Positions 24,901-39,857 of a DNA stretch of 64,000 bases are shown here, piece after piece (positions within the stretch are counted from its first letter, which is position 1; every line of letters begins with the position of its first letter). The stretch covers positions 16,769,001-16,833,000 of the forward strand of contig NC_092198.1 in assembly GCF_043641665.1 (NCBI RefSeq), in the 5' to 3' direction. The stretch is from Enoplosus armatus (Eukaryota > Chordata > Actinopteri > Centrarchiformes > Enoplosidae). The translations under genes were made by a program, and so were the position numbers. The notes below the pieces were generated by a model. That model was not told the origin of the DNA. It made no database searches and worked only from the letters and a program-made list of their open reading frames with translations.

Positions 24901-27900
24901 AAGTTTTTAGGACTCTAAGTCGCTCAAAGGCAATTTCATATCCCATGCAGAGATATGCAAATAAGTTTTCTCAACCAGAAACTGTTATCATGAGTTGATC
25001 AATGTTGACTGCTACACAATCTAATTTGTTCTCATAAATCAAACTAAAACCATAAATAAAGAAACAAATAAAAAACACCAAGTATATACCTAGAAACACA
25101 ACACTTAAATGTAATACTTGAAAATGTTCCTTGTTTCCATTGTATTGTATTGGTAAGATGCAGTTTCATCCTAAATATAACATTTTAACATGATGTTTTA
25201 GTTTATAGGAACATCCTGTGGCAGTCCCTTCAACACTTACTGATCTAGTGGTAACTTCTATTTGAAGTCTCCTTTAGTCCAAATGCATGAATGCAGCTTG
25301 AGCTGGTTACAGTTCAAGGCAACAACAGACACTGAATTCGGTTCCTCCAGGCTGTGCAGGCAATTACAGAGTCGTAAACAACAGTTGCCTGCCAAAAATG
25401 CATTATCTTTCAATTTGGACCAATTTTCTATTATCAAAAGGCCTAAAATCGTCTTGGGACATATAATGTTCATAAAACATGTTACAGTAATCAGGCCACT
25501 GAGTGCAAACTATGGATCAAACATTGTCAGGTTTTTGGACAATAGTGAGCATATTTCCACACTTTACGCTTTACGTCCTTCGGTAATCATTTTCAATTAC
25601 ACTTTGACACTAGAGCAGCAGCACGGATGCTGGATCACATGAATTCATTCAGAGAATTAGAATAAAAATATGGAGGTCAGGGGCTGCAAGAGCAACGTTC
25701 TCCAGTGACGAGAGTTCATTACTGACTGTAATTTAATGTCTCTAATTGTTTTTGATTTGCTGAGTGAGATCATGATTGGTAGTAATTGAGAGACTGTCTG
25801 CGTGCTCTCTAAAGCCTCTGGCAAGATGCAACACTTCAGTGTTCAGAGGAGATCATGTACAGTATCTCCTGAAAGAGACATTTTCTTAATATGATGATGA
25901 TTAATCTTACATTTCTGTGTTGAAGATATATGTTGGTCAATGAGCAAACCAAGCTATCTATGTTTTTTATTATAATAAGAACAGATGATATATGACACAC
26001 TTGACGTGAATGTATCTGCACTGAATATGCAAATTGAAGTCCTAATTATTCTCTTTTTAATGAGGCACTCAGGTTCCCTGAACACCAGATTTTAATTGAA
26101 AGGTCACAGGAAGAACGACATGTTTAATTATTACACACATACTCTCGTGTACATGACTTATAAATGTGCATACACATATGCACATACACGCCCTGAAAAG
26201 TACAAAGGCATAATTCAGCTCATGTAACCTCATAGCTACTCAGAAATCGGATGAATAGAGAGCGGGTTATATGCAAAACAATAATTGTCTAAACTTGGAG
26301 TGGGCGGTTGCAGATGTGGAGCCCTGGAAATTAAATGACTTCTGGTGAGGCAAAACAACTTTGCTTCAACTGTTGCTTCATAGACATACAGCAGCCATCC
26401 TAACTTATTACAGAAATAGGACAATAGCATAAGCCTACCAGAAATGTCACAGACATTTATAAGAGTTATCTTCTCACTATTGTCTCAACACTGCAGCTGC
26501 TTTCTCATGTTGTAGCTGTGTTCAGCCACCACATGGTGGAGCCCTGCACCAAACTAATACATCACAGGCCAAAGCGTTATAGTGACACCAGGACCAACTG
26601 GGACTCTTCTCAGTGCTATTCTATAAGTGAAGGATGAGGTATATATAGAGAAATATCATTCTTTCAGTCTCTATGTTCACATTTTCTTTCATTTCTTCTT
26701 TTATAGAAAACTTTTCAGTGAGTAATCTAGTACCCCACATTACAATACATGAGAAACTGTGTGAACCTCATAGAATAAAGTGTATGGGGCAATATGGGGC
26801 TTAAAGTGAATTCCTTTGTGAACACCTCTAACCTTAACTCCAACCAACCACCCTTCACTCTCCACTTTCCAACATTTTGCTTTTTCCTCAATCAAATTTG
26901 CCAAATTCTCCTTTTCTATGCACAATGGACCTTTATCTGTGTATCCCTTTAGCTCTACAATACCACATTCTAGGTTTTTATTAGACATTATGTATGTTAC
27001 ATATCATATATACGTTATCAAATCTTCTGCTTGAGGATCTTGTTCACTGTGTTTGTCTTTCTTGCTCTCAGTTTAGTCAGCTGTTCTGAGTGGCTGTTTT
27101 GTCTAGTTTGATTCAACAGCTGTACTGTACAAGAAAAACAAATATGGCCTCAGATCTTTCTTGCACCAAACCACACAACTGTGAAGCAGGAGTTTCTAAT
27201 TTTGGAAATTCCATATTTTAACAGGGATCTCAGGAAAACAAGCCTTCAGCTATTTGTTGCCTTAAAAACAGAGCAAACTTCAGGAAGTGATCAAGCTGGT
27301 TCTGTAGGGAGATCAACGTTTATGGTGGATGGATGGAAGATGGTGTTACTACAGCAAATACTGGACCAACACACAACAAGAGAATGGATTCATGTGCACA
27401 TTTGTGTCTGTGTGGTCTTCGCATCTGCATGCGTGTTGGTGTAATACTGTTGTTCACGTAGTATTTGTACTCTTCATTAAAGCTGTTTTAGTGGGTGTGG
27501 TTAGGGGCTGTCACTCACCTCTTCTTGACCAATAGGATGGCTACCAGCACCAGCAGTATAAAGACGAGAACACCAGCACTGATCCCAGCGATCTTTACCA
27601 CCCGATCCGTCTGTTTAGCGGGGTCAGGGATGACTTCTGGCTCCTCTGTAGCACCTGTAAAAGAAAAGATAACAAAACAACATCAATACCGTGGCCCCAA
27701 CATAATATCAGTTCAAACTACCAGAATACGACAGTAATTATTGATTCCTTTGTAGTATTAGGAGTGAAATCATAAGAAAAGGTCATTTTACATCCCTATT
27801 TGTAACAATTTGGTGTATTTACAAGATGCAAACCACCACTAAAAATACAATACCCATGGATCTAATTATTAAAATAAAGGCTATCTTGTGCTTATTTAAG

Positions 27901-30900
27901 AATGTAAACTTCAGTGGAAAGCCACTAAATTACATTAAAGGGACATCAAGTGAAAAAAGCAACATCTAGAAATGCTGCAGTACTGTAACAATCCTAAATA
28001 AAAAGGATGTGAAAAGTAATGGAATTATTTTTGTCAATTATTAGAGTCAGAGAAATATTATGAATCAGAAAGTGTTTTTCAGCAGTAGCTTAAGAAACTA
28101 AAAAAAACGAAAATCAAACAATAACAGTTGGATTCATCTTGAAAAGCTTTATCGTCTGGGTTTTCCAACAGCTGAGTACATTTTTTGTAGAAGAGCTGCA
28201 TGATATCGGACAAAGAAAAACTTAAAAAATGATAACGTTTCCAAGCACAGAAACCATTTGTTTTTGAAACAAATCTTGTGGGCGAACAGCGAACTGGTCA
28301 AATAAAATAAAATGCACCAGTCAAGTAAACTTTCCAGGAACCCTGAATCTTCAGCGCTGCAGACCCTCTCCACATTTCTGAAATGTTGCTCTCTTGCACT
28401 GACTATAAGCCTGTTATACAAGTAATAGAATCTTGGCACTGTTATGAAGTATTTACACAACCCCATGTCACCTACTGTAAAGCTGGCAAAGTATGCCACC
28501 CAACAGCCTCAGGAATTGTGTTTGCTTTCTCTCAAGCTGTCTTTACAAAATTCCCCCACATCAGGAAAAGTGGTGAATGTGATGAGGAGACAAATCCCGA
28601 CAAGTCATTTAAATAGGACAGTTTAATCATCCCTGTGCCAAAGATCAGGTAAATATCAAGACTCTAAATATTCCTTGTAAAGCAAAGTCAGACAACTGCC
28701 AACACAAATGCCAAGGTAACTCCTCATTCCTGATGCAAATATAGCCAAAGGTTTTGTTTGAGAAGCTTATTTGGCTCACTGATTAAAATATTGAGATTAA
28801 CAGTAAATTCTTCATTAAAATGACTGCCATGTAATGATGAACAAAAGTGATTGCTTCTACCCACAAGAGTCGCTTCTACTGAACAGCTCATATCTGAACA
28901 TTTCAGAGTATTTATCTTATATTAGACATCTGGACATAAAGCAGGTATAGCTTTAGTGACACAACTAAGAAACAAGACTCTAAAGAAGAAGCTAAATGCT
29001 AACGTCAGAATGCTAACATGAGGCATGTTAAGCAGGTATAATGTTTACCATGTTCCAGCCTATTGGCCTGTTAACATTTGTTGAACAATTAACACAAGTA
29101 CAGCTGAGCTGAAATGTAATTTGTTTTGCAGGTATTGGGTCATAAACCAAAGTACTGGACAAATTAAAACTTTGACCTGCTGGTGAAGCTAGATGAAAAG
29201 TCAGGGGATCCCAAAAGTACTTAAGATTCAGCCGCTGGGAAACATGAATAACCGGACAAAAATTCATGGTAATCCATTCAGCTGTTGAGATATTTCAATC
29301 TGGAACAAAGTGGTCAACCAACTGACAGACAATATCATCCCAAGGGCCATTAACAATCCAGGATAATAATTTTACATTTTCTTGTACACTGTTTAGATTA
29401 AATCCAGTCAAAAGGCACCAACAGAGTGATCAGTGGAAGCTTACAATGTTTATCCCTGTATCATCTTCTGGAGCTGGGTCAATTGAACTAAAAACACTCA
29501 GCTTACACAGATTTCAGCTTCTCATTCATTTCGTTGTATCACCTGATAGTGAATGTACTGAACCAGTGAACTCTCTGCACACTCACTACTCCCACTACTC
29601 CAAGCTGCAACCACACAAAAAAGATAACCAAAAAACAGACATCGACTACATATTCACAAATAAAGAAATGCTGAATTGACTGTGGCTTGCACTGTGTCTT
29701 TTCAGAGTATTTCAGGTCATCCTTGGTGTCATGCTCTCATTGGGAAATGCTTAAAATGCAATTTGACTGTAGCTGTCCAATGTTTCTGCCCCAATGTCAA
29801 CGTACATTACTTGTACTCAAACTAATTTCTGTTCCTGATGACTTCAGAGAATTGTCTGAACTCCCCGATTTCGTCTCTTTGGAATATAATTCACAAATTA
29901 TATTGCAGTCAGAGGGCACGCTGTAGTGGAGATTCAACCCCTGTTGATCATGGACAAGAGAGCGGGCATCTGTTTTCATGCTCCTAAGCTTAGTGATCTG
30001 ATCCCATAACGCCAGAATAGTTTGTTCTGCAACGTAAGAACATTATCATGCATTATGATAATCCAAATAATCCAACACAAAGACATATGCACAAAACTCA
30101 ATATAATGCAATACATCTATCAAACAATAATCCACTTCTAATGCTAAATATCAACAAGATAAACATAATCTCCCTCTCTCTCTTTATCTCCCTCAATATT
30201 TGTGACCTTAACATATTATTTTTTCATAAAATGTTTCTGCTGCTGAAATCTTTGAAATGTCCCCATCCTGCCCCATGTCATTATGTAACAATATTAATAC
30301 CACAACACAGGACTCAGATTGACAGATGAAGCAAGAGCAGTGATGTGTTCGCCAAAATGTTGCTTTGAAAGTATAACGTTGGAGTTATTCTATATTTTTC
30401 TATTTTTTTTTATTCAAATTCCCTAACACTAACCAACAATGCCTCTCTTAGTTCTGGCACTCAGCCCAAAGCCCTAAGACTTACAGTAAATCTTTAAAAA
30501 CACAAATCACAAATATATAGTTTCCAAATATATAGTTTCAGTCTACACCATTTTTTAAAACAGCTGGGCACTGTAGCTTTTAGCAAATGTCACTCAAACA
30601 GGAGTAAATAGTGCATTTCTTGGGGACTATATTTTACACATTTAGTGGTATAGAGAGTATTTACGGCAGCAGAACAGTGCGTGTGGTATCTCAAAACAAA
30701 CTACAATGCCCATGGTCATGGTAATGAAGCAACAGTGTGGCTCATTGATGTGTTTTTAATAGTTTTTAGACAAGAATGGAGCTCTATGGCACAGAAGAAT
30801 AAGATATATCGGGCTTTGGCTACACAGGCAAAACTTAATTGGTTCAATTCATTGTTGGTTTGCTTTTTCCACGGGTGCATGTCTTAATCTTTAAGGAATC

Positions 30901-33900
30901 TTTTTAACGACAAGCTTCATAAAATTGGGAAAATACTTAATATGAATCAATTATTAGTAAAACCTGTAATGTCCATAACTTTTCTAGGCATGGAGACAAA
31001 AACAATTCCCATGACTTTTTGATTAAGAATAAATCCTCACATGGTTTCTAAACTAAAGTAAGTACATTAAGTGATAATTTGGTAATCTGTAAAAAGTTAC
31101 AGCAGAACCTAACCATAAATGCCACTGATGAGCCCACTGGGTAGCTGCTGAATATGTGTCCTAACGCTACTTATAGTGCTAGACCAATATATCAGCCAAT
31201 ATTAGATTATTGCAGAAATATTGGTTTATGTGTGTAACGATACGTAAAAAGTAATTGTTGTACAGAAATGCCAAAAAAAAGTGTCTCCATTATATTATTT
31301 GTCCACCAGAGAGCAGTGACAAGTTTATCTTTGACTCATTAAACTTCTGCTCAACATATAATTTGGTCACAAAAATCAAAAAGATTATTATAATGTATTT
31401 ATAGGTCAAATCTGTTTATGTTTTATGTTAAACAATAGTCATTCTATGACTCCAAATCATTTTATTTCCTCATGATTGTTTTGGTTAATGGCACACATTG
31501 ACACCACACTGACTCGTTTCACCTGCTTTGTCACTTTTTCAATCACTGTCAGACCAGGAATCAATGGGCAAAGGGCATCAAAACCAGACATAACAAAAAA
31601 GAAAAACAATTTTAAAGATTCTGAGTCTGACCTCATAATGTCAGGAGTAGCTCTTAATGTCTGTAAAAATTATCCAGGTCAGTACACTAACACTCACAAC
31701 TTACCCACACAGCCACAAAAACACACACACGCACACACACACACACACGCACAAAACACCCGAGGCAGCAATGACAATACACAATACCCCAGATGACCTA
31801 ATAGGACCACCATCACTTAATCCTCCCTCCCGGATGCATGGTTGAGCGCGCACACACATGCAGAGGGACGGAGAGAGAGAGAGAGGGGAAGGGACGGTTC
31901 TCTGACCTCTGTCCATTAGTGTGTCTTTCTGCCTTATTAAAAAAAAAAACTAAAATCAGTCTTTCAGCTTCACTCAGATCTCCTCAGGCTAGAAAGACAG
32001 AGCGTCATCTCTCTCTAGCAGCCTGTGGCGAACTAACCACCTTTTAGAGTAACTAAAAGAACCAGCAATTCTTGAAATATGATGACACTGGAAACAACTT
32101 CCCACATTTTCTCTTTTTCTAAAGTGGAAACATGACACCTTACAGGCACTGGAGGGTTTGAACCACACCTTTGATCTTTCCCATGGGATCAATTTCCTAT
32201 GAGCCTACTGGCTTACATGTCCTGGCCGCATTGAACTCTGTGACCTCAAGAGAACAATTTCAGTTCTCTACAACTTGGCCCTTATTTTATTCGAATATAT
32301 GTATTATTTTATTTTATAGGGACAAGTACATAGCAAATACCACAGTATTTGTGTGGATGGCTGTTTCATTCACGTAAAGCCTCCACATTTGCCTAAATGC
32401 TTTATATTACAACTTTTGGATTATTATCTCTGTAATACTTTATACTACAAACTGGGAACCTTTGTACATTCCTCGGTCGATATTTTGCACATTACAGCAC
32501 AAACTGTACAGCTCTTTCGTTTTAAAAACAGATTTATTGTACATATTTTTAATTATGTTTCTTGACTTCTGCTGTACTTGCTTTTATATTTTCTCTTTCT
32601 ACATGTATTGTTATGCACCAAAATACCAGGGCAAATTCCTTGTATCCTAAACCTGATTCTGATACAGATTTATTGTGTCTGTGCCTTGATGGGTCGTTAT
32701 AAAAATACACAACTCAATCAGCCATAATGATTCATTCTACAATCATTGTGGCTGATTGTGCTGAAAATCATGTCACTTTTACCGTCTACTTTTATGATCC
32801 TTCGGCTACAGAAGGTCAAAGAAGGACCATGAGTTGAGTGCAGAAAGTGATTATAACTGTGTTTTTTAGTAAGTACAAGTACAACATTCAAGTACTGTGA
32901 TGTTGTGATGTTTTGTAAATATATCAATCATTCTATAAGCTTTTATCTCACACTAACATTAACATTACCGATGCGCTCCACCTCTAACATACCTTAAAGA
33001 ACAAAGAAAATAGAGCCACGGCTGAAAATAACCAGAGTACACTTACAGTTTTAGTGCAAAAGTGGGCATATATTATCTGTTGTCCTTCTAGGTACTTGCC
33101 AAATAAACACATTAATGCCCTCACTGTTCTTTGAAGCTCAACGCTCGTCACTACCAGCCACCAGGAATGTCAGTTTCATCGAAAACATGGTAATGTATTT
33201 TTCTGTTTATCCTTGATCTTACTCCACACAGCTAAACTCTGATCCATCAGCCACGTTCCTGAACACAGTGTGTGTCCACTTGAGTGTGTTTCTGTGTGTA
33301 TGTGTGTGTGTGCGTATTTGTGGTGGTGTGTGTGTGGTTGCTGGGGATTAACTCCACACCATTTAAAACCAGTCTGATAATCTATCAACATATGGCTGCT
33401 CGTAAAGACATGACATACACTGTGTGCACATACAGGGGCGAAATATGCACACACACACATGACATGAACGTTGTCTCTCTCTAACATGCAAAACATTATA
33501 TTATCCCCACTAATACTCATAATACAAAAACACAATCTTCTCTATTTCACTCGCCCTCACATTGGAGTAAGGGTCTGACCAGACCGACTTGTATCAAAAC
33601 AATCAGTAACATCAGTCAAAACAAACTTGATGAGCAGGAAAAACACATAATGAATACCAGATTAAGATCATTAAGGGACGGTATGCAACTCAACAACAGA
33701 AGATAAGCACAGTCGACGATACGCAGAATTATTGATATCCAAAGAATTACATTTTTTACCAGCTGAGTTCCATCTGATTGTTCAGTTAACACTGATCTAG
33801 GGTCATCTTTGACAGAAAGTTGTATCAACAGTGACAGTGTGCTCTTACCTTTAGTAGCCAGCCTCAGACACTGTGTCTTAGTTTCCTAAATTAAAAAGAC

Positions 33901-36900
33901 AAAATAAGACAAATACCTGAGTCCACACACACACAGCACACTATAGCAATGTGACTTTGTATAGTAAATACTGTACATGTATATTTACAGTATGAGGAAA
34001 AACAAGTGGGGCATATTGAGTTGCCTGCAGACATTTTGTAGTTTGTAGTGTGTATTACATGTGCTTTAAGTTTTGTTGAGACTCCCACACTCTCAGAAGT
34101 CATAACTGCTTGCAGGTAGAAGCTGTGATGTAGTTAAAGTGTACGTAGTGTGTCTCTTTGAATGTATACAAACAGTATATTTACTCATAGCAGCTAGCAG
34201 GTGAGAGCTCTACGTTCACTGTGTGTTTACTGTGTCTTTACATGAATAAATATGTATTTACCCTCTCTGTGCTGCTAACAGCTTGAAGGTAGATGTTGTA
34301 GTTCTTTCTTGGAGCCAGTGGAGGATTCCAGAAACCCTGGGGATTAAAAGGAAGGGATCATCAACTTCAAATTAGGCTAAATGTACATAGATTGTCAGCT
34401 ACTGATTTTACTTGTTACCTCAGCTTAGGAGGATATGTTCTCTGACCAGTTAGTTTGTTTCTTTGTTTGTTAGTTAGCAGGATATCTCAAATGTTATTAA
34501 AGGAAAAGTTCTACATAGATACCACTCTCATGTCTGTACGCTATATATGAATATACAGCCAGCAGCTGGCTAACTTACAAAACAGACTATAGTCCAATGG
34601 TAAAATCAGACTACCAGCACCACTAAAGCTCACAAATTAACCTGTTATATCTCTTTTGTTTAACATGCACAAAATCTGAAACACAGAAAACATTTCACAA
34701 AATGCTGAACTATTCCTTTAATAGATTTCCATTTAATCTAATAGAAATACAGGCCAAGATCATCAAAGGGGTATTTATGTACATTTTTGCCATTTTCTCT
34801 GAATTACTGCACTTGCTTAAATGACGAAATTCTGTCACATGCATATAACACATGACAAATGTGCCAGATTTAAGAGATTTAGAGTAAAATTAACACATCT
34901 TAACATTTGGATTTTGCAGGCTTGGTGGACGTACTGTATGATTTATCTTTTCACTTGACGTTTTTGCTTAAAGAATACGTTTCTCAGATAAAAAGGCTTA
35001 CCTGATATGTCTTGTTGTCTCCCACAGTGAAGGGGAGAGGCTCGGGCAGGTTGCTGGGGGACAACTGGGCAGCATAATAATATGGAGATCCACCGCTAGA
35101 TGCACTGTGGTAGGACACTGGGACCTGGGAAAGAGGATATATTTACATTGAAAATAATAATGTCATTAATAATAATGTCTATAAATGTGGCTTAGCATTA
35201 GAAGGTTGAATGGTCTATGGAGCTAAATAGTGGATATCTACTGTAAAATTAATTTTTTGGAATGAAACTCTTCATAATGTATGTTAGCAAACAAAGCATG
35301 TGTATTAGATAGGTTGTCAAGGCATGGCTTGTTAAATGTAGGTAGAATAGATTAATAATCACCTCGTAACAGTCAGAGGAAGCTTGACGACGAGTCCGCT
35401 GAGGATTCACTTCCTCAACTACAATCTGGTATGCACTGTAGACAAGAAGACAATGCAAATATGTTATTGATTAATACACACCAATTACCAGCTGAAAGTA
35501 ATGTCTGAATACAGGCTGATGTGACAAAACCCTGGTTTGGGTATGTACTGTGTACTGTATATGTATGTATGCATGCATACAGTACCTTATAGGTGCTCCC
35601 TTGGCCTGGGCAGGTTTGAGCAGGACAGTGATGGTTGTTGCAGTTTCATTCAGGAAGGCCTCTGACCCATCGTACTCATCTATTGTCGGGGCTGAAGAAA
35701 GAGCATGAGTCTGTCTTAGCATCCATGTATCACCTTGATAACTATCTAAATGTGATACTGAAAACAATGTGACAATAAAACATTAAAACTTACCTGAAAT
35801 ATTAGTAGTCACGTTCAGCGTGGTTGCAGGACCGAACCCTTTGGAGGTGGATGCCCGTATAGAGAGCTGGTACGTGACACCTGGGTGGAGCTGGGAAAAT
35901 AGGTGATGGGTGGCATTCGAGGGCAGAGACACTGTGAGTCCTGGCCGCTGGAGAGGTACTGAAGGGTCAAATGAACGCACACCACTGTAGCTGATCTGAG
36001 GAGGGGCAAAGGGACAGAATCCTGGTTTATAAAACTTCCCCATTGAGCATAGTGATAGTTTGGCTCCTACAACAGTTATTATTCCTACTGCTTCTGCTAA
36101 TAGTACCTCATATTGTATGATGACTCCATTGGGTTCAGCCGGTTCCTTCCAGTAAAGAAGGATTCTGTCTTCAAATGGAGTGGCTCTTAGTGACTGACTG
36201 GGAACTGCGCCTGGAACTGTTAACACACACACACAAACAGACAAAATTATACAATGCTAATAAAATTAACAGTAAAAGTCTGCCCTCCAAATGAAGGAGT
36301 TCCTAGTAAAAACAGCAGTGACTTTCCTGAACCATGTTGAAGTAATACTTTCTACTCTTACTTAATAAGACTTTTATTTGTTTAACACCACTAGTTAGTA
36401 TGTGACATGCCTTGTTTATTTTCAGCATCTTAGTGCTAGTCATGATCTTTTTAGCGCTTTTTAAATTGGTCTTTGTTCCCTTCCCTACAGTGGGTCTGCA
36501 CATAAGCATCACAGCATTAGAAGCATTTATTTTTTACTTAAACCTTTATTTATAAAACTAGAGTGTGCTTTGTGTGACGCACCATCTTCATCAGTTTGTA
36601 TGATGGTCTCGTCACTCTCTTTCCGTCCCTCTGGATTGGTCAGAATCATCTTCAGACTGACGTTGGTGTAGGGTGGCAGGTTTCCCACCAGGTGGCGTGG
36701 TGCTAAGAAGAAAAAAAAAACATATCTCTATTGTAAAACAATAATGTATAACTTTTTTTTAATGCGTTTAGGGCTGTAATTAACGACTACTCTTCCTGAG
36801 TACTATTTCATACTACTGCTAATCCCACTGAGGATCAACATCCCAGAAAAAATTTATTCACATGCTAACACTGTAGACATTAGGTAGTCTCCCACTGGCC

Positions 36901-39196
36901 TACTCAATAATGACAAGTATCCTCTTATCCTACTTACACAGTATGCAATGTATAACAGTAAAAAGCAGTATAAGTAATGGCAACAAAGTCTGTATTAATA
37001 GTAAAACTGAGTATTACCTTTGGGGTCCATGTCCAAGCAGTCGGCTTTGCTGCGGTTGTTGGCAGTCATATAATGGTAGCAGATGGTGACGTTAAAGGTG
37101 TGACAGCGAGTGATGTTGTAACCCAACGATTCCCAGTCCACCGCTATCAGACGAGACCTGGTCTCAGCAATCTTTAGCCTCTTCGGAGTCCGCATAGGTT
37201 CTACAGAGAAACACAGGAGAACATAGGGAAAAACCAAAATGGTGAGGAATATATTTCTGACGTGTTAGACTGTAACGTTATGATCATAAATATGCCATCA
37301 AAATGAAAAAATAATCACCATTCTTTGATGACTTACAGTAATGTGAAAAATGTTGGTGCACTATATGTGTTAGAGGCAAATGTACTCTAAAGCAAGAGTG
37401 CTGAGTCAACATTTTCCCTAAGATGAAACGAGGGTTTTACGAACATCTATCTCTGCTCCTCACTGCCATTCAACCATTTCTCAAATGCAATTGGTTTCCA
37501 TCTTTTATGTGTATTCAGAACAGCTATTGTCAATATAATCTACCTTCGCTCCTGCCTGCCCAGGGCTTTAATTACCTTAACTGGCTCATTTAACTGGATC
37601 AATAACCCCCCCAGACCCCACCCACCTCCACACAGACACACAGACAGACTCACACATTCTCAGGCAAGACCACAAATACAAAACCAAACCTTTCCTCATC
37701 TGCTTCCTGCCTGCTCATATCAGTCCACTGTATTTCAGGTACTACATTCTCATGAATGTTTACCAACTTGTGCTTCCCCAGACATTCAACAGTAAGACCA
37801 CCTCACATAGAAGAGCTACTCCCCATCTACCTGGAGGAACTGCCGTTTTCTGTAGGAAAGCGATACTCTTTAGCAGCTACAAATTGTTGTAAAAGAGTTA
37901 CTTCTCTGGGTAAGAAAACTACCTCTCTAACAAGAGCAGATACCACTCAATCAAGGCTGTTATTGTTTAAATACCACTCTATCTACCACTCACACAGCAG
38001 TTACCTCTTGATCTACAAGGGTTAAAGCGTGATGGAACTACATTTTGGGGCTGCAAAAGTGTAGTTTTCTGTCTTTTCAGAGATACTGAATGGAGACCGA
38101 ACGGAGATTGGTGAGGTTGAGCGGCTTGTGTTTTCTTCTACATATGTCTGATACCAGTACATATTTTTGATCCAAAATACTCCATTACATGCAAAAATTA
38201 AAGTACTTAAAGTATCAAAAGCAAAATGGCCCATGGGAGTGTTATAATATCATATATAATATTACCAGATTATTAATCCTAATGGATGAATGTATAAATT
38301 GCATTTTACTGTGATGGTGTAGTTGGTTGAGGTGAAGCTAATTTGAACTATTTCATATAGTCAGGTAGTTTATTCTGTACCACTGCTTCCTATTTCATAA
38401 GCTGGTCATAATTTATATGCGTAAAATCTTGTCTGCAACAGTATAACTAGTGACTCTATAGTTGTCAGATAATTGTAGTGAAGTAAAATGTGAAGTATTT
38501 CCCTCTGAGTACAAGTATAAAGTTAAATTGTAAGTAAGAGTACCTCAAATGTGTACAGTACTTTTAAGTTGAATTACACCACTGTAGTGAAGACAACATA
38601 AGCCAAGCTGAAGAAAGGTTTAGTAAAGAGCTTTTTTTCAGTTAACACTAGATGATTTGATATTTTTGACTAAGTGCGCAATAGGTTATCATGGCAAAAA
38701 AAGAAATCTGTTTGATCAGGCTCAGTACAGCTAACACCAAATATGCGTTGATTAACTCTGATATTGATCTTGCAGTTTGGCTCTGGACATCCCCAGAGTA
38801 AAGTGAAAAAGAATCTATGGCTGGGCAACCAGAACAAATTTAATTAAAAGTTTTGTTTATTGTTCCTTGTCATAAACTGTCCTCGTTCGCAGTGAGTCAT
38901 TCTATCACCTGTTGATGTCCCTTCTCTCTCTATCTCTGTCTCGCTGTAACCCACCTGCTTCCTTATGTCCTTCCAGGATTTTTTTTAATAAAAACAGCTC
39001 ACCTTAAATAGAGACGCAAGCCTCTCCCCAACCCCTCCTTGTCTCGCTCTCTGTTTTTCTCTGGGTCTTCCTCTCTCAGAGGAGACAACACAAGGACACA
39101 AACTTGTCGCTTCTTCTGACAACCCATTATCTGCCTGTCACTCACATGCACAGGAACTCACAGGCACGGCCACTCTAACACTTGGTTATTACCCAA

Positions 39197-39243
<47 letters not shown>

Positions 39244-39795
39244 CGCACGCTTCAGGTTGTGGCAGAATCAAGATTAAATCTGGGCAGAGCATGTATAGGT
39301 GTGTGTGTGTGTGTGTGTGTGTGCTCGTCTCAATAAAACTTCTCATAATAAGAATGCATTGTCAAGGGCAAACACAATTCTCATACACACTCACACACAC
39401 GTTGAGGTTTGTTGTTAAGGCATTTAGATGTAAATAGCTCACTAATAAACAGACATACATACAGGTGTATGAGAGAAAACGAGAAAGAAAGAAAAAAGAC
39501 AGGAAGGAAGGTTGTGAAGACACACAGGCAGGTAATTGTCTGCTGAGCAAATATTATTGCTCAATTGTGTGTGTGTGTGTGTTAATAGCTGAGGGGTCAG
39601 AGCATTTCATTTTTGCTTCAACCTGTTATTGGATGGTTGACATTTAAATAGAGCGAGAGGGAGACCTATTGCTTTCTCTGCCTGTCTCTCCCTCTATTTC
39701 TGTCTCTTCCTCACTTGTCTTGGTCTCTTCCTCTCTGTCTGTCTCCCAGTTTTAAATCAATACTTGTGATCCTCACCATAAACCTGGCTATTAGG

Positions 39796-39857
<62 letters not shown>

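Larger units (their letters stand above)
20980..27518 (-). other. Large intron W18-W19 holding cassette A
   Basis: About 6.5 kb. Apart from the 30-nt cassette at 24071-24100 it holds a purine-rich tract (21190-21290), an inverted-repeat element at about 23668-23894, and unassigned AT-rich sequence. ORFs on either strand show no recognisable protein. Confidence 0.6.

Noticed and set aside
25262..25642. Plus-strand ORF of 126 codons inside the W18-W19 intron
   Set aside because: Looks like ordinary mixed composition, but I see no family similarity, no promoter and no splice context; a nested gene is not supported.
36703..37017. Duplication signature at the W9-W10 intron
   Set aside because: The intron start (GTAATACTCAG) does not resemble the next exon's start (CACCACGCCACC), unlike W2-W3 and W7-W8.
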